From Pseudomonas grimontii (GTDB lineage: Bacteria; Pseudomonadota; Gammaproteobacteria; Pseudomonadales; Pseudomonadaceae): a DNA stretch of 64,000 nucleotides. The DNA lies in NCBI RefSeq assembly GCF_007858185.1, contig NZ_VFES01000015.1, positions 124,001 through 188,000 on the forward strand, written 5' to 3'. Each line of letters starts with the position of its first letter. The first letter of the stretch is position 1. Position numbers and translations under genes: made by a program. The notes under the pieces are model-generated. The model searched no databases and had not been told where the DNA came from. It saw only the letters and a program-made list of their open reading frames with translations. This document shows, piece by piece, positions 54,635 through 63,310 of this stretch.

Positions 54635-55642
54635 ATGAAACTTGGTACCACCTTGGCCGCCGCGGCGGCTCTCTCCCTGCTCGCCAGCAGTATCGCAACA
54701 GCTGCCGATGGCAAGACCTACAAAGTCGGCGCGGCCGTTTATGGCCTCAAGGGCCAGTTCATGCAGAACTGGGTCCGCGAGCTCAAGGAACACCCGGCGG
54801 TCAAGGACGGCACCGTGCAGTTGACCGTGTTCGACGGCAACTACGACGCCCTGACCCAGAGCAACCAGATCGAAAACATGGTCACCCAGCGCTACGACGC
54901 GATCCTGTTCGTGCCGATCGACACCAAGGCCGGCGTCGGCACTGTCAAGCAAGCCATGAGCAACGACGTGGTGGTTATCGCCTCCAACACCAAAGTCGCC
55001 GACGCCTCGGTGCCCTACGTCGGTAACGATGATGTGGAAGGCGGCCGCCTGCAGGCCCAGGCCATGGTCGACAAGCTCAATGGCAAGGGCAACGTGGTGA
55101 TCATCCAGGGCCCGATTGGCCAGTCGGCGCAGATCGACCGGGAAAAAGGCGAACTGGAAGTGCTGGGCAAGCACCCGGACATCAAGATCATCGAGAAGAA
55201 GACCGCCAACTGGGACCGCGCCCAGGCCCTGGCGCTGACCGAAGACTGGCTGAACGCCCACCCCAAAGGCATCAACGGCGTGATCGCACAGAACGACGAC
55301 ATGGCCCTCGGCGCCGTGCAGGCCCTCAAATCCCACGGCCTGACGTCCAAGGATGTGCCCGTCACCTCTATCGACGGCATGCCGGACGCAATCCAGGCGG
55401 CGAAAAAAGACGAAGTCACCACCTTCCTCCAGGACGCCCAGGCCCAGTCCCAAGGCGCGCTGGACGTGGCCCTGCGCGCGCTGGCCGGTAAGGACTATAA
55501 GCCGCAGTCGGTGATCTGGGAGCGCTATGCCAAGGACGTGAAGTGGGGTGATGGCACGGCCAAGACCTACATCCTGCCGTGGGTGCCTGTGACTAACGCC
55601 AACGCCGATGCGCTGTACAAACAAGTCAGCAGCGGTAAGTAG
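54635..55642 (+). CDS. Sugar/polyol ABC transporter substrate-binding protein
   Basis: A 335-residue periplasmic binding protein of the ribose/LacI-like family. A Sec signal peptide (LAAAAALSLLASSIATAAD) is followed by the two-lobe fold with QSNQIENMVTQRYDAILFVPID and GVIAQNDDMALGAVQALKSHG. The ligand cannot be read from the sequence. Its genomic setting suggests a polyol. ATG at 54635 follows CCGGAG. Confidence 0.93.
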   Translation: MKLGTTLAAAAALSLLASSIATAADGKTYKVGAAVYGLKGQFMQNWVRELKEHPAVKDGTVQLTVFDGNYDALTQSNQIENMVTQRYDAILFVPIDTKAGVGTVKQAMSNDVVVIASNTKVADASVPYVGNDDVEGGRLQAQAMVDKLNGKGNVVIIQGPIGQSAQIDREKGELEVLGKHPDIKIIEKKTANWDRAQALALTEDWLNAHPKGINGVIAQNDDMALGAVQALKSHGLTSKDVPVTSIDGMPDAIQAAKKDEVTTFLQDAQAQSQGALDVALRALAGKDYKPQSVIWERYAKDVKWGDGTAKTYILPWVPVTNANADALYKQVSSGK

Positions 55643-55666
55643 TTATTGACTTGAAATACAGTCAAG

Positions 55667-55755
55667 TGTGGGAGGGGGCTTGCTCCCGATGGCGGTGTAC
55701 CAGTGATAGATCAGGTGACTGACCCACCGCCATCGGGGGCAAGCCCCCTCCCACA
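55667..55755. repeat. REPIN inside the polyol operon
   Basis: Two inverted REP hairpins around a ~40-base loop, between the binding-protein and SDR genes. It could stabilise the upstream transcript or reduce readthrough. Confidence 0.92.
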
Positions 55756-55792
55756 TGAGATCTTCACTGTTTTCGAAAATGGAGTCATGTAA

Positions 55793-56548
55793 ATGTCTGG
55801 ATTCTGGAACCAAGCCTTCGACCTCAGCGGTCGTTGCGCGGTGATCACCGGCGGCGCCGCCGGTATCGGCCTGGCCTGCGCCAGCCTGCTGGTGGAGCGC
55901 GGCGCCCGCGTGGCCTTGCTCGACCGCGACCCGGCGGTGGTTGAAGTGGCCGCGAGCCTGGGCGCCGGGCATCTGGGCATTGCCGTCGACCTTAGCCAGA
56001 TCAACCAGGTGCAACACACCATCGACCAGGTCTTCGAACACTTCCAACGCCTGGACTACCTGATCAACAGCGCCGGCGTGGCCCTGCTGGACAAGGCTGT
56101 CGATGTCAGCGAAAGCGCCTGGGACACCACCCTGGACATCAACCTCAAGGCCAGCTTTTTCGTGGCCCAGGCCTGCGCCCGGCACATGCTGGCCCAAGGC
56201 AGTGGGCGCATTATCAACCTCGCGTCCCAGGCCGCAGTGATCGGCCTCGACCGGCACGTCGCCTACTGCGCCAGCAAAGCGGCCATCGTCGGCATGACCA
56301 AAGTGCTGGCCATGGAATGGGCACCGCACATCAACGTCAACGCCATCTCCCCCACCATCGTCGAGACCGCGCTGGGCAAGAAGGCCTGGGCCGGAGAAAT
56401 CGGCGAACGCGCCAAATTGCAGATCCCGGCGGGCCGCTTTGCACAACCGGAAGAAATCGCCGGGCTGGCGCTGTACCTGCTCAGCGATGCCGCGCAGATG
56501 ATCACCGGCGCCAACATGGTGATCGACGGCGGCTACAGCATTCAGTAA
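55793..56548 (+). CDS. Short-chain dehydrogenase, GolD/DthD (D-threitol dehydrogenase)-like
   Basis: A 251-residue SDR. It shows ITGGAAGIG, INSAG, the catalytic Ser plus YCASK (ASQAAVIGLDRHVAYCASKAA), and the C-terminal MVIDGGYSIQ. The overall look, N-terminus included (FDLSGRCAVITGG), resembles GolD/DthD enzymes, which oxidise polyols such as D-threitol. A GGAG site precedes the ATG. The gene lies between the importer and the zinc dehydrogenase. Substrate is inferred from context. Confidence 0.82.
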   Translation: MSGFWNQAFDLSGRCAVITGGAAGIGLACASLLVERGARVALLDRDPAVVEVAASLGAGHLGIAVDLSQINQVQHTIDQVFEHFQRLDYLINSAGVALLDKAVDVSESAWDTTLDINLKASFFVAQACARHMLAQGSGRIINLASQAAVIGLDRHVAYCASKAAIVGMTKVLAMEWAPHINVNAISPTIVETALGKKAWAGEIGERAKLQIPAGRFAQPEEIAGLALYLLSDAAQMITGANMVIDGGYSIQ

Positions 56549-56576
56549 TTCATTTTATCTGTCGTGAGGCTCTGTC

Positions 56577-57692
56577 ATGTCCACCGTCACCGAACGCACA
56601 CCCGAACAACTCTCCCCGGTCATCCCGAAAACCATGCAGGCCGTGGTTTGCCATGGCCCGGAAGACTATCGCCTGGAAACCGTCGACGTACCCACGCCCG
56701 GCCCTGATGAAATCCTCACCAAGGTCGAGCTGTGCGGCATTTGCATGGGCGACATCAAGACTTATCGCGGCGCGCCGTCATTCTGGGGCGATGCCGAACA
56801 ACCGCGCTACGTAAAGCCGCCGATGATCCCCGGCCATGAGTTCGTCTGTCGCGTGGTCGCCCTGGGGCCCGGCGCGGAAAAGCGCGGCGTGAAGGTCGGT
56901 GACCGAGTGATCTCGGAGCAGATCGTGCCCTGCTGGGGCTGCCGCTTCTGCAACCACGGCCAATACTGGATGTGCCAGAAACACGACCTCTATGGTTTCC
57001 AGAACAATGTGCAGGGCGCCATGGCCCAGTACATGATCTTCACCAAGGAAGGCATCATTCACAAAGTACCGGAATCCATCGCCCCCGACGAAGCGATCCT
57101 GATCGAACCCCTGGCCTGCTCACTGCATGCGGCGGAGCGCGCCAACGTCGACCATGACGACATTGTGGTGGTCGCCGGTGCCGGCACCCTGGGCCTGGGC
57201 ATCATCGGCGCCGTGCGCTTGCGCAACCCGAAAAAACTCATCGTGCTCGACATGAAACCCGAACGCGCCGCCCTCGCCCTGCGCATGGGGGCCGACGAAG
57301 TGTGGAACCCGGCCGAAGTCGACGTCATGGCCAAGATTCGCGCGATCACCGACGGCTACGGCTGCGACATCTATATCGAGGCCACCGGGCACCACAAGGC
57401 AGTGAACCAGGGCCTGGCGATGCTGCGCAAGCTGGGCCGATTCGTTGAGTTCAGCGTGTTCAACGATGAGGCGACGGTGGACTGGTCGATCATCGGCGAC
57501 CGCAAGGAGCTGGACATCCTCGGCTCGCACCTGGGCCCGTATATGTACCCGCGGGCCATCGACTTTATCGGCAACCGCAAGATTGATATGCGCGACGTGG
57601 TGACCCACAAATTCGCCCTGGCGGACTTCAAGGAAGCGTTTGCGGTGATGGAGCGTGGCGACAAGTCGCTCAAGGTTGTACTCGAGCCGTAA
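56577..57692 (+). CDS. Zinc-dependent alcohol dehydrogenase, erythritol/L-threitol type
   Basis: A 371-residue medium-chain dehydrogenase. The catalytic zinc ligands are CGICMGD and GHEF. The structural zinc cluster is CWGCRFCNHGQYWMC. The Rossmann motif is GAGTLGLGIIG. The phrase GAPSFWGDAEQPRYVKPP resembles erythritol/L-threitol dehydrogenases (EltD), which form L-erythrulose. It starts 29 bases after the SDR gene. Other secondary polyols remain possible. Confidence 0.82.
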   Translation: MSTVTERTPEQLSPVIPKTMQAVVCHGPEDYRLETVDVPTPGPDEILTKVELCGICMGDIKTYRGAPSFWGDAEQPRYVKPPMIPGHEFVCRVVALGPGAEKRGVKVGDRVISEQIVPCWGCRFCNHGQYWMCQKHDLYGFQNNVQGAMAQYMIFTKEGIIHKVPESIAPDEAILIEPLACSLHAAERANVDHDDIVVVAGAGTLGLGIIGAVRLRNPKKLIVLDMKPERAALALRMGADEVWNPAEVDVMAKIRAITDGYGCDIYIEATGHHKAVNQGLAMLRKLGRFVEFSVFNDEATVDWSIIGDRKELDILGSHLGPYMYPRAIDFIGNRKIDMRDVVTHKFALADFKEAFAVMERGDKSLKVVLEP

Positions 57693-57710
57693 GACCACTA
57701 ACTATCCAAA

Positions 57711-57738
57711 TGTGGAAGGGGGCAAGCCCCCTCCCACA
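57711..57738. repeat. Single REP hairpin
   Basis: TGTGGAAGGGGG-CAAG-CCCCCTCCCACA forms one hairpin. It looks like a collapsed REPIN without a loop, in the 86-base gap before dhaK. Confidence 0.8.
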
Positions 57739-57778
57739 CTGGCTAGCGGTGAACCAATAAAAAACAGGAACCCGCGTT

Positions 57779-58780
57779 ATGAATCGAGTCATCAACGATC
57801 CGGACCAAGTGGTCGAGGACATGCTGCGCGGCATCCTGGTCGCGCACCCCGAACTGCGCCAATACGAGAGCAACCCACGGGTGATCGTCAAGGCCAGGCC
57901 TTCCGGGCCAGGCCGTGTCGGCATTGTCACGGGCGGAGGTTCCGGCCATGAGCCGGCGTTTCTCGGCTATGTCGGCCCCGGCCTGGTCGATGCCGTGGCC
58001 GTCGGCGAAGTGTTCTCCTCGCCCACCGCCAAGAGCTTTTTCGACGCCTTTCGCGCCGCCGACCATGGCGCTGGCGTGGCCTGCCTGTACGGCAACTATG
58101 CCGGCGACAATATGAACGTGAAGCTGGCGATGAAAATGGCCGCCAGCAAAGACATGCGCATCCGCACCGTAGTCGCCAACGACGACGTGGCTTCCGCGCC
58201 CAAGGCCGAGATCGCCAAGCGCCGTGGCGTGGCCGGGGAAATCTTCATGTGGAAGATCGGCGGCGCCGCAGCCGCCCAGCATTACGACCTGGACGGTGTG
58301 ATTCGCGTCGCGCAGAAAACCGTCGACCACTGCCGCTCGATTGGCATCGGCCTCACGCCCTGCACCATTGCCGCCGTGGGCAAGCCGAACTTCCAGATCG
58401 CTGACGGCCAGATGGAACTGGGCATCGGTCATCACGGCGAACCGGGCATTGAGGTTGTCCCGATCGAATCCGCCGCCGCCATGGCCGAGCGCATGCTCGC
58501 GCCGATCCTCGCCGACCGCGACTTCAGCCAGGACGACAGCGTGGTGGTGCTGGTCTCCGGCCTCGGCGCCACGCCGGTGATGGAGTTGTATATTTTCTAC
58601 GCCGAGGTCGAGAGACAGCTCAAGGCCAAGGGCTTGAAGATTCACCGTTGCTACGTCGGCAACTACTTCACCTCCCTGGAAATGATGGGCGTGACCCTGA
58701 CCCTGCTCGGCCTCGACGCGGAGCTGAAAACCCTGATCGACCAACCCTGCCGCTCCATCGGCATGACCCAGGCGGACTGA
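57779..58780 (+). CDS. dhaK: Dihydroxyacetone-type kinase, substrate-binding subunit DhaK
   Basis: A 333-residue DhaK. The substrate pocket GGGSGHEPAFLGYVG and the His segment ELGIGHHGEPG (covalent hemiaminal-type binding of the ketose in known DhaK) are present. It phosphorylates dihydroxyacetone or, in tetritol pathways, erythrulose. It is paired with DhaL 3 bases downstream. No DhaM phosphoryl donor is present. Confidence 0.92.
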   Translation: MNRVINDPDQVVEDMLRGILVAHPELRQYESNPRVIVKARPSGPGRVGIVTGGGSGHEPAFLGYVGPGLVDAVAVGEVFSSPTAKSFFDAFRAADHGAGVACLYGNYAGDNMNVKLAMKMAASKDMRIRTVVANDDVASAPKAEIAKRRGVAGEIFMWKIGGAAAAQHYDLDGVIRVAQKTVDHCRSIGIGLTPCTIAAVGKPNFQIADGQMELGIGHHGEPGIEVVPIESAAAMAERMLAPILADRDFSQDDSVVVLVSGLGATPVMELYIFYAEVERQLKAKGLKIHRCYVGNYFTSLEMMGVTLTLLGLDAELKTLIDQPCRSIGMTQAD

Positions 58781-58783
58781 ACC

Positions 58784-59431
58784 ATGAGCCAGCATTTTTC
58801 CAGCCACGACGGCAGCGCCATCGTCACCGACCTGGTCAGCGTGATTGTGGCCAACCGCGAATACCTCAGCGAAGTCGACGGCGCGATTGGCGACGGCGAC
58901 CATGGCATCAACATGGCCAAGGGCTTTGCCCATTGCGGGCGCACCCTTGAAGGTCGCCAACTGAGCCTCGCCGAAGCCCTGGATGAACTGACCCTGAGCC
59001 TGATGGAAGGCATCGGCGGCTCCATGGGGCCGCTGTATGGCAGCCTGTTTATCGGTATGGCCGACGAAGTGCGCGGCCATGATGACATCGACGCCGCCAC
59101 CTTCGCCCACCTGCTGCGCGGTGGCTTGACCTCGTTGCAGGACATCACCGAAGCGGGCGTCGGTGACAAGTGCCTGATGGATACGTTGATCCCGGCGGTG
59201 GAAGCGTTTGAGCGCGCGCATGCCTCGGGGGCGTCGTTCAACGATGCACTGGAGGCGATGAAAACCGCCGCCTCGCAAGGGCGCGACTCCACCAAGGACC
59301 TGGTGGCGAAGATCGGTCGCGCCAGTCGCCTGGGCGAGCGCTCACTGGGCGTGCTGGATGCGGGGGCGGTGTCGTGCTGTCTGATCCTTACGCGTCTGGC
59401 GGATTCAGTGCAGCCGCGCCTGAGTGTTTGA
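58784..59431 (+). CDS. dhaL: Dihydroxyacetone-type kinase, nucleotide-binding subunit DhaL
   Basis: A 215-residue DhaL. The metal/nucleotide Asp motif is AIGDGDHGINMAKGF. GGSMGPLYGSLF and the later DAGAVSCCLIL fit the family. Without a DhaM gene here, it may use ATP directly or a distant PTS partner. The 3' end overlaps the convergent LysR gene by 44 bases. Confidence 0.92.
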   Translation: MSQHFSSHDGSAIVTDLVSVIVANREYLSEVDGAIGDGDHGINMAKGFAHCGRTLEGRQLSLAEALDELTLSLMEGIGGSMGPLYGSLFIGMADEVRGHDDIDAATFAHLLRGGLTSLQDITEAGVGDKCLMDTLIPAVEAFERAHASGASFNDALEAMKTAASQGRDSTKDLVAKIGRASRLGERSLGVLDAGAVSCCLILTRLADSVQPRLSV

Positions 59432-60284
59432 CCTGCTGGATATACCGCGCCACCGCCGGCGCTTTCTCGAAGCGCCGGTGAATCAGCGACAGCCACGACG
59501 AGGCGTCGCTGCCCTGAATGCTGCGGTACACCACGCCCGGTAACTGCACATGCGCGACCATTGACGCGGGCACCACCGCCACGCCCTGGCCCATCGACAC
59601 CAGCGCCACCACCGCGACCAGCCCGCCCGGTTGCGGCCCCAGGCGCGGCGCATATCCGCCTTGCGCGGCGATATGCAGGGTGCCGCTGATCTGCTCCGGC
59701 AGGATAAATGTCTCGTTTTGCAGGTGTTCGCAGCCAATGGCCGCGAGCCCCAGCAGCCAGGAATCCTGGGGCAACGCCAAGACAAAACCTTCGCTGTCCA
59801 GGCGCACCGCCTCCAGCCCTTCGGGCAACGTCATCGGCGAGCGGATGTAGCCGATGTCGTAGCGCCCGTCCGCCACCGCACCCGGCAGCGTGGCCATGGC
59901 GCATTCGCGCACATTCACGCTCACGTCGGGAAATGCCTGGCCGAACGCGCGCATCTGCCGCTGCAACAGCCCGGAGTACACCGCCGAGGCTACGTAACCC
60001 AATTCGATATGACCGATCTCGCCACGCCCGGCGCGCTGGGCATGACGTTGGGCAAATTCGAACTGGCGCACGGTGGCTTCGGCTTCGACCAGCAAGGCGG
60101 CGCCGGCTTCGGTGAGGCTGACTTCGCGTTGCCGGCGGATAAACAAGCGAGTGCCCAGGCTGGTTTCCATGTCCTGGATCTGCCGACTCAGGGTCGGTGG
60201 CGCGATCCCCAATTGCTCGGCGGCGCGGGTGAAGTTGCGCTGCCGGGCCACAGCGAGGAAGTAGCGAAAATGGCGGATGTCCAT
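59388..60284 (-). CDS. LysR-family transcriptional regulator
   Basis: A 298-residue LysR regulator. The N-terminal HTH is at residues ~1-60 (MDIRHFRYFLAVARQRNFTRAAEQLGIAPPTLSRQI). A periplasmic-binding-like effector domain follows (IGYIRSPMTLPEGLEAVRL). It is divergent from the MFS gene with 150 bases between, the usual layout for local control of an exporter. Matching ATT-N11-AAT boxes lie at 60291 and 60412. Confidence 0.93.
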   Translation of the reverse strand: MDIRHFRYFLAVARQRNFTRAAEQLGIAPPTLSRQIQDMETSLGTRLFIRRQREVSLTEAGAALLVEAEATVRQFEFAQRHAQRAGRGEIGHIELGYVASAVYSGLLQRQMRAFGQAFPDVSVNVRECAMATLPGAVADGRYDIGYIRSPMTLPEGLEAVRLDSEGFVLALPQDSWLLGLAAIGCEHLQNETFILPEQISGTLHIAAQGGYAPRLGPQPGGLVAVVALVSMGQGVAVVPASMVAHVQLPGVVYRSIQGSDASSWLSLIHRRFEKAPAVARYIQQVKHSGAAALNPPDA

Positions 60285-60290
60285 AGCAGA

Positions 60291-60307
60291 ATTAGCTCAA
60301 AGGTAAT
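60291..60307. promoter_or_regulatory. Candidate LysR box 1
   Basis: ATTAGCTCAAAGGTAAT fits ATT-N11-AAT, just upstream of the LysR gene. Its right half, AAGGTAAT, is shared with the box at 60412. Confidence 0.5.
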
Positions 60308-60411
60308 GAAGTACTCCACACCGGCTAACAATGTCAGCAATGGCCGGGGATAAGCTTGAAGCACCTCAACACTAGAGAGCCCTTGCGATGTCCGTCAACT
60401 GCATTCCCCAT

Positions 60412-60428
60412 ATTGCCTGTAAGGTAAT
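60412..60428. promoter_or_regulatory. Candidate LysR box 2
   Basis: ATTGCCTGTAAGGTAAT fits ATT-N11-AAT and is a near-perfect palindrome. It lies 6 bases before the MFS start codon. Confidence 0.5.
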
Positions 60429-60434
60429 ACAATC

Positions 60435-61943
60435 ATGAGCCGGGTCAGCCCGCGCCTGACGTTGCTGACCGCGTCCGGCGTCTGCTCGCTGATCGTGCTC
60501 GACACCAATATCGTCGCCGTGACCCTGCCGAGCATCGCCCGCGACCTGGGGGCGAACTTCGCCGATATCGAGTGGGTGGTCAGCGCCTATATGCTGGCGT
60601 TTGCCGCTTTGCTGCTGCCGGCCGGGAGCATTGCTGATCGGTTCGGCCGCAAGAAATCCCTGGTCTGGGGCCTGAGTGTTTTTATCCTCGCCTCCCTTGG
60701 CTGCGGGGCGGCGCCGAGTGCGCTGTGGCTGGACATCGCCCGTGCGGTAAAGGGCGTGGGCGCAGCGTTATTGCTCACTTCGGCCCTGGCCTCCATTGGT
60801 CACACCTTCCACGATGAGGTCGAGCGGGCCAAGGCCTGGGCGTTCTGGGGGGCCTGCATGGGCGTGGCGATGACGGCCGCGCCGACCGTGGGCGGCTTGA
60901 TCACCGAGTACCTGGGCTGGCGCTGGATTTTCTACCTCAACCTGCCCGTGGGCCTGGCGCTGATGGCCTTGGTATTGCGCGCGATTCCGGAATCCCGCGA
61001 TACCCAATCCGCCCGCCTCGACCCGTGGGGTAGCCTGGCCTTCAGCGCGAGCCTGTTGTGTCTGATCTGGGGCCTGATCGAGGCCAACCGCATCGGCTGG
61101 GACAACCCGCTGACTTATGCGCGCCTGATCGGCGGCGCGGTGTTGCTCGGTGTGTTTGTGGGGGTCGAACGTGTGCAACAGCGCCCCATGGTGGACCTGC
61201 AACTGTTTCGCCACCCGCGTTTTATCGGTGCCTTGCTCGGGATGTTTGCCTACGCCGGGTGCGCCCAGGTGATGATGACGTTGCTGCCGTTTTATCTGCA
61301 GAACGGCCTGGGTTTGTCCGCAATTGCCTCGGGCCTGGGCATGCTGCCGTTCGCCTTGACCATGCTGGTCTGCCCACGGATTGGCGCGCGCCTGGCGGGT
61401 CGCTTCGCACCGGCAACGATGATGGCGGCCGGATTGACCCTGGTGGGCTGCGGCAACCTGTTAAGTGCCTGGGCGGTGAATATCGGCGGCTACGTGCCCT
61501 TCGCCCTGGCGATTGCAGTCACCGGGGCCGGTGCCGGTTTGCTCAACGGCGATACGCAGAAAAACATCATGGCCTGCGTGCCACGGGACCGTGCGGGCAT
61601 GGCCTCGGGCATGAGCACCACCCTGCGGTTCAGCGCGATCATGTTGGCGATTGGCGTGTATGGCGCACTGCTGAGCAGCCACAGTGAGCAGTTGTTGCGC
61701 GCAAGTATCGACCCGCAATGGCAGGCGCAGGTGACGGGAATTGCTTCGCGGGTGGTGGCTGGGGATATGCCGGCGGCAATGGGTCTGTTGCCGGAATCCG
61801 CCCGGACGGTGGTGCAACCGCTGGCGCCGCAGGCGTTTGTGGACGGGTTCAGCGGGGTGTTGTGGGTGGCAGGGTTATTGGGATTGCTCGGAGCGCTGGT
61901 GGTGGGGAGGCTGATGCGCAAGCAGATACCCACACCGAACTAA
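60435..61943 (+). CDS. MFS transporter, DHA2 (14-TM drug efflux) family
   Basis: A 502-residue exporter of the EmrB/QacA class. It has the early LDTNIVAVTLPSIARDL (family motif D1), the loop motif GSIADRFGRKKSL and motif C-like GVAMTAAPTVGGLITEYLGWRWIF. About 14 membrane segments. Substrate not predictable. The neighbouring LysR gene likely regulates it. The start at 60435 has no strong ribosome site, because AAGGTAAT overlaps the candidate operator. Confidence 0.92.
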   Translation: MSRVSPRLTLLTASGVCSLIVLDTNIVAVTLPSIARDLGANFADIEWVVSAYMLAFAALLLPAGSIADRFGRKKSLVWGLSVFILASLGCGAAPSALWLDIARAVKGVGAALLLTSALASIGHTFHDEVERAKAWAFWGACMGVAMTAAPTVGGLITEYLGWRWIFYLNLPVGLALMALVLRAIPESRDTQSARLDPWGSLAFSASLLCLIWGLIEANRIGWDNPLTYARLIGGAVLLGVFVGVERVQQRPMVDLQLFRHPRFIGALLGMFAYAGCAQVMMTLLPFYLQNGLGLSAIASGLGMLPFALTMLVCPRIGARLAGRFAPATMMAAGLTLVGCGNLLSAWAVNIGGYVPFALAIAVTGAGAGLLNGDTQKNIMACVPRDRAGMASGMSTTLRFSAIMLAIGVYGALLSSHSEQLLRASIDPQWQAQVTGIASRVVAGDMPAAMGLLPESARTVVQPLAPQAFVDGFSGVLWVAGLLGLLGALVVGRLMRKQIPTPN

Positions 61944-61996
61944 ATGTGGGAGAGGGCTGACCCTAATACCAGTCAGTTAAGGAGGAACACTGTAAC

Positions 61997-62129
61997 TGTG
62001 GCGAGCGGGCTTGCCCCGCGTTGGGCTGCGCAGCAGCCCCAATAAGAGCGCTGCAGTGTGCCAGGCAGCTCCGGGACTCTGTTTTGGGGCTGCTTCGCAG
62101 CCCAACGCGGGGCAAGCCCGCTCGCCACA
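61997..62129. repeat. Long inverted repeat of a second REP class
   Basis: Two 44-base arms, starting TGTGGCGAGCGGGCTTGCC, differ by one base (61997-62040 and 62086-62129) around a 45-base loop. The core GCGAGCGGGCTTG differs from the GGGAGGGGGCTTG class elsewhere in the window. Confidence 0.9.
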
Positions 62130-62189
62130 ACAGCCCTATCTGCCGGGCGTTCAGCGTTGAGCTAAAGTTGTGTAGATACCTATGCCCCT

Positions 62190-62260
62190 ATGAGGGTGTG
62201 TCAGTAAATGCAACTGTGACTGACCCATCGCCATCGGGGGCAAGCCCCCTCCCACAGGGG
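62190..62260. repeat. Half REPIN
   Basis: Loop plus right REP arm (ATCGGGGGCAAGCCCCCTCC) of the main class. The left arm is missing. The loop nearly matches that at 50246-50331. Confidence 0.8.
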
Positions 62261-62284
62261 ACTGCATGCATTCTGAACGTCGGG

Positions 62285-63310
62285 TTACCAGAACCGTTGC
62301 TGGGTCAGACGGCTCCACCAGGTCAGCAGCACCCGGTCTACCGAGCCGCTGGCCGCCAGGCCCACCCGCTCCTGCAGGCTTTTACGTTCGGCATAGTGCA
62401 GGTGGAACACCTCGGCGGTCTTGGCCTTGGTGGCCAGGTATTCGTCGCTGGTTTGCAGTTCGTCGACCAGTTGCTTATCCAGCGCTGCAACCCCCAGCCA
62501 AACTTCACCAGTGGCCACGTCATCAATCGCCAGCTGTGGGCGATAACGCGACACGAAGTTCTTGAACAGCTGATGGGTGATGTCCAGGTCTTCCTGGAAC
62601 TTCTCGCGGCCCTTCTCGGTGTTTTCGCCAAAGACCGTGAGAGTGCGTTTGTACTCGCCGGCGGTCAGCACTTCAAAGTCGATGTCGTGCTTTTTCAGCA
62701 GGCGGTTGACGTTGGGCAGCTGCGCCACCACGCCAATGGAGCCGAGGATCGCAAACGGTGCGCTGATGATCTTCTCGCCGATGCACGCCATCATGTAGCC
62801 GCCGCTGGCTGCGACCTTGTCGATGCACACGGTCAACGGCACGCCCGCCTGGCGGATACGCGCCAGTTGCGACGACGCCAGGCCGTAGCTGTGCACCATA
62901 CCGCCGCCGCTTTCCAGGCGCAGCACCACTTCGTCCTTGGGCGTGGCCAGGCTCAGCAGCGCGGTGATTTCATGGCGCAGGCTCTCGGTGGCCGAGGCCT
63001 TGATGTCGCCGTCGAAATCCAGCACGAACACCCGTGGCTTGGCCTCGGGTTTCTTCTTGCTGTTCTTCTTTTCGGCTTTGCTTTCGGACTTGCGCAGGGC
63101 CTTGAGCTGCTCCTTGTCGAGCAAGCTCGACTCGAGGCGCTCACGCAGGCCCTTATAGAAGTCATTGAGCTTGCTGACCTGCAGTTGGCCGGCGGCTTTG
63201 CGACGCCCTTTACTGCGCAGTGCCGCGAAGCTGATCAGTACCACCAGAATAGCGACCACCAGGGTGACGGTCTTCGCCAGAAAGCTCGCGTATTCAGCCA
63301 GAAAATCCAT
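62285..63310 (-). CDS. sohB: Inner-membrane S49 peptidase SohB
   Basis: A 341-residue SppA/SohB-family protease. An N-terminal membrane anchor (residues ~13-35) is followed by a Lys/Glu-rich linker (SESKAEKKNSKKKPEAKP). The peptidase domain has its nucleophile Ser in VAASGGYMMA and the catalytic Lys in GEYKRTLTVFG. It matches SohB of E. coli in length and start (MDFLAEYASFLAK). It is divergent from the phosphatase gene, with 195 bases between. Confidence 0.93.
   Translation of the reverse strand: MDFLAEYASFLAKTVTLVVAILVVLISFAALRSKGRRKAAGQLQVSKLNDFYKGLRERLESSLLDKEQLKALRKSESKAEKKNSKKKPEAKPRVFVLDFDGDIKASATESLRHEITALLSLATPKDEVVLRLESGGGMVHSYGLASSQLARIRQAGVPLTVCIDKVAASGGYMMACIGEKIISAPFAILGSIGVVAQLPNVNRLLKKHDIDFEVLTAGEYKRTLTVFGENTEKGREKFQEDLDITHQLFKNFVSRYRPQLAIDDVATGEVWLGVAALDKQLVDELQTSDEYLATKAKTAEVFHLHYAERKSLQERVGLAASGSVDRVLLTWWSRLTQQRFW

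Larger units (their letters stand above)
61944..62284. other. Repeat-filled intergenic region
   Basis: 341 bases between convergent genes. It holds the long palindrome at 61997-62129 and a half REPIN at 62190-62260. No gene seen. Confidence 0.7.

Noticed and set aside
53462..55624. 720-residue minus-strand frame across the sugar ABC genes
   Set aside because: Spans three real genes. His/Gly/Val-rich shadow composition.
57743..59278. 511-residue minus-strand frame across dhaK and dhaL
   Set aside because: Antisense to two motif-complete genes. No domain seen.
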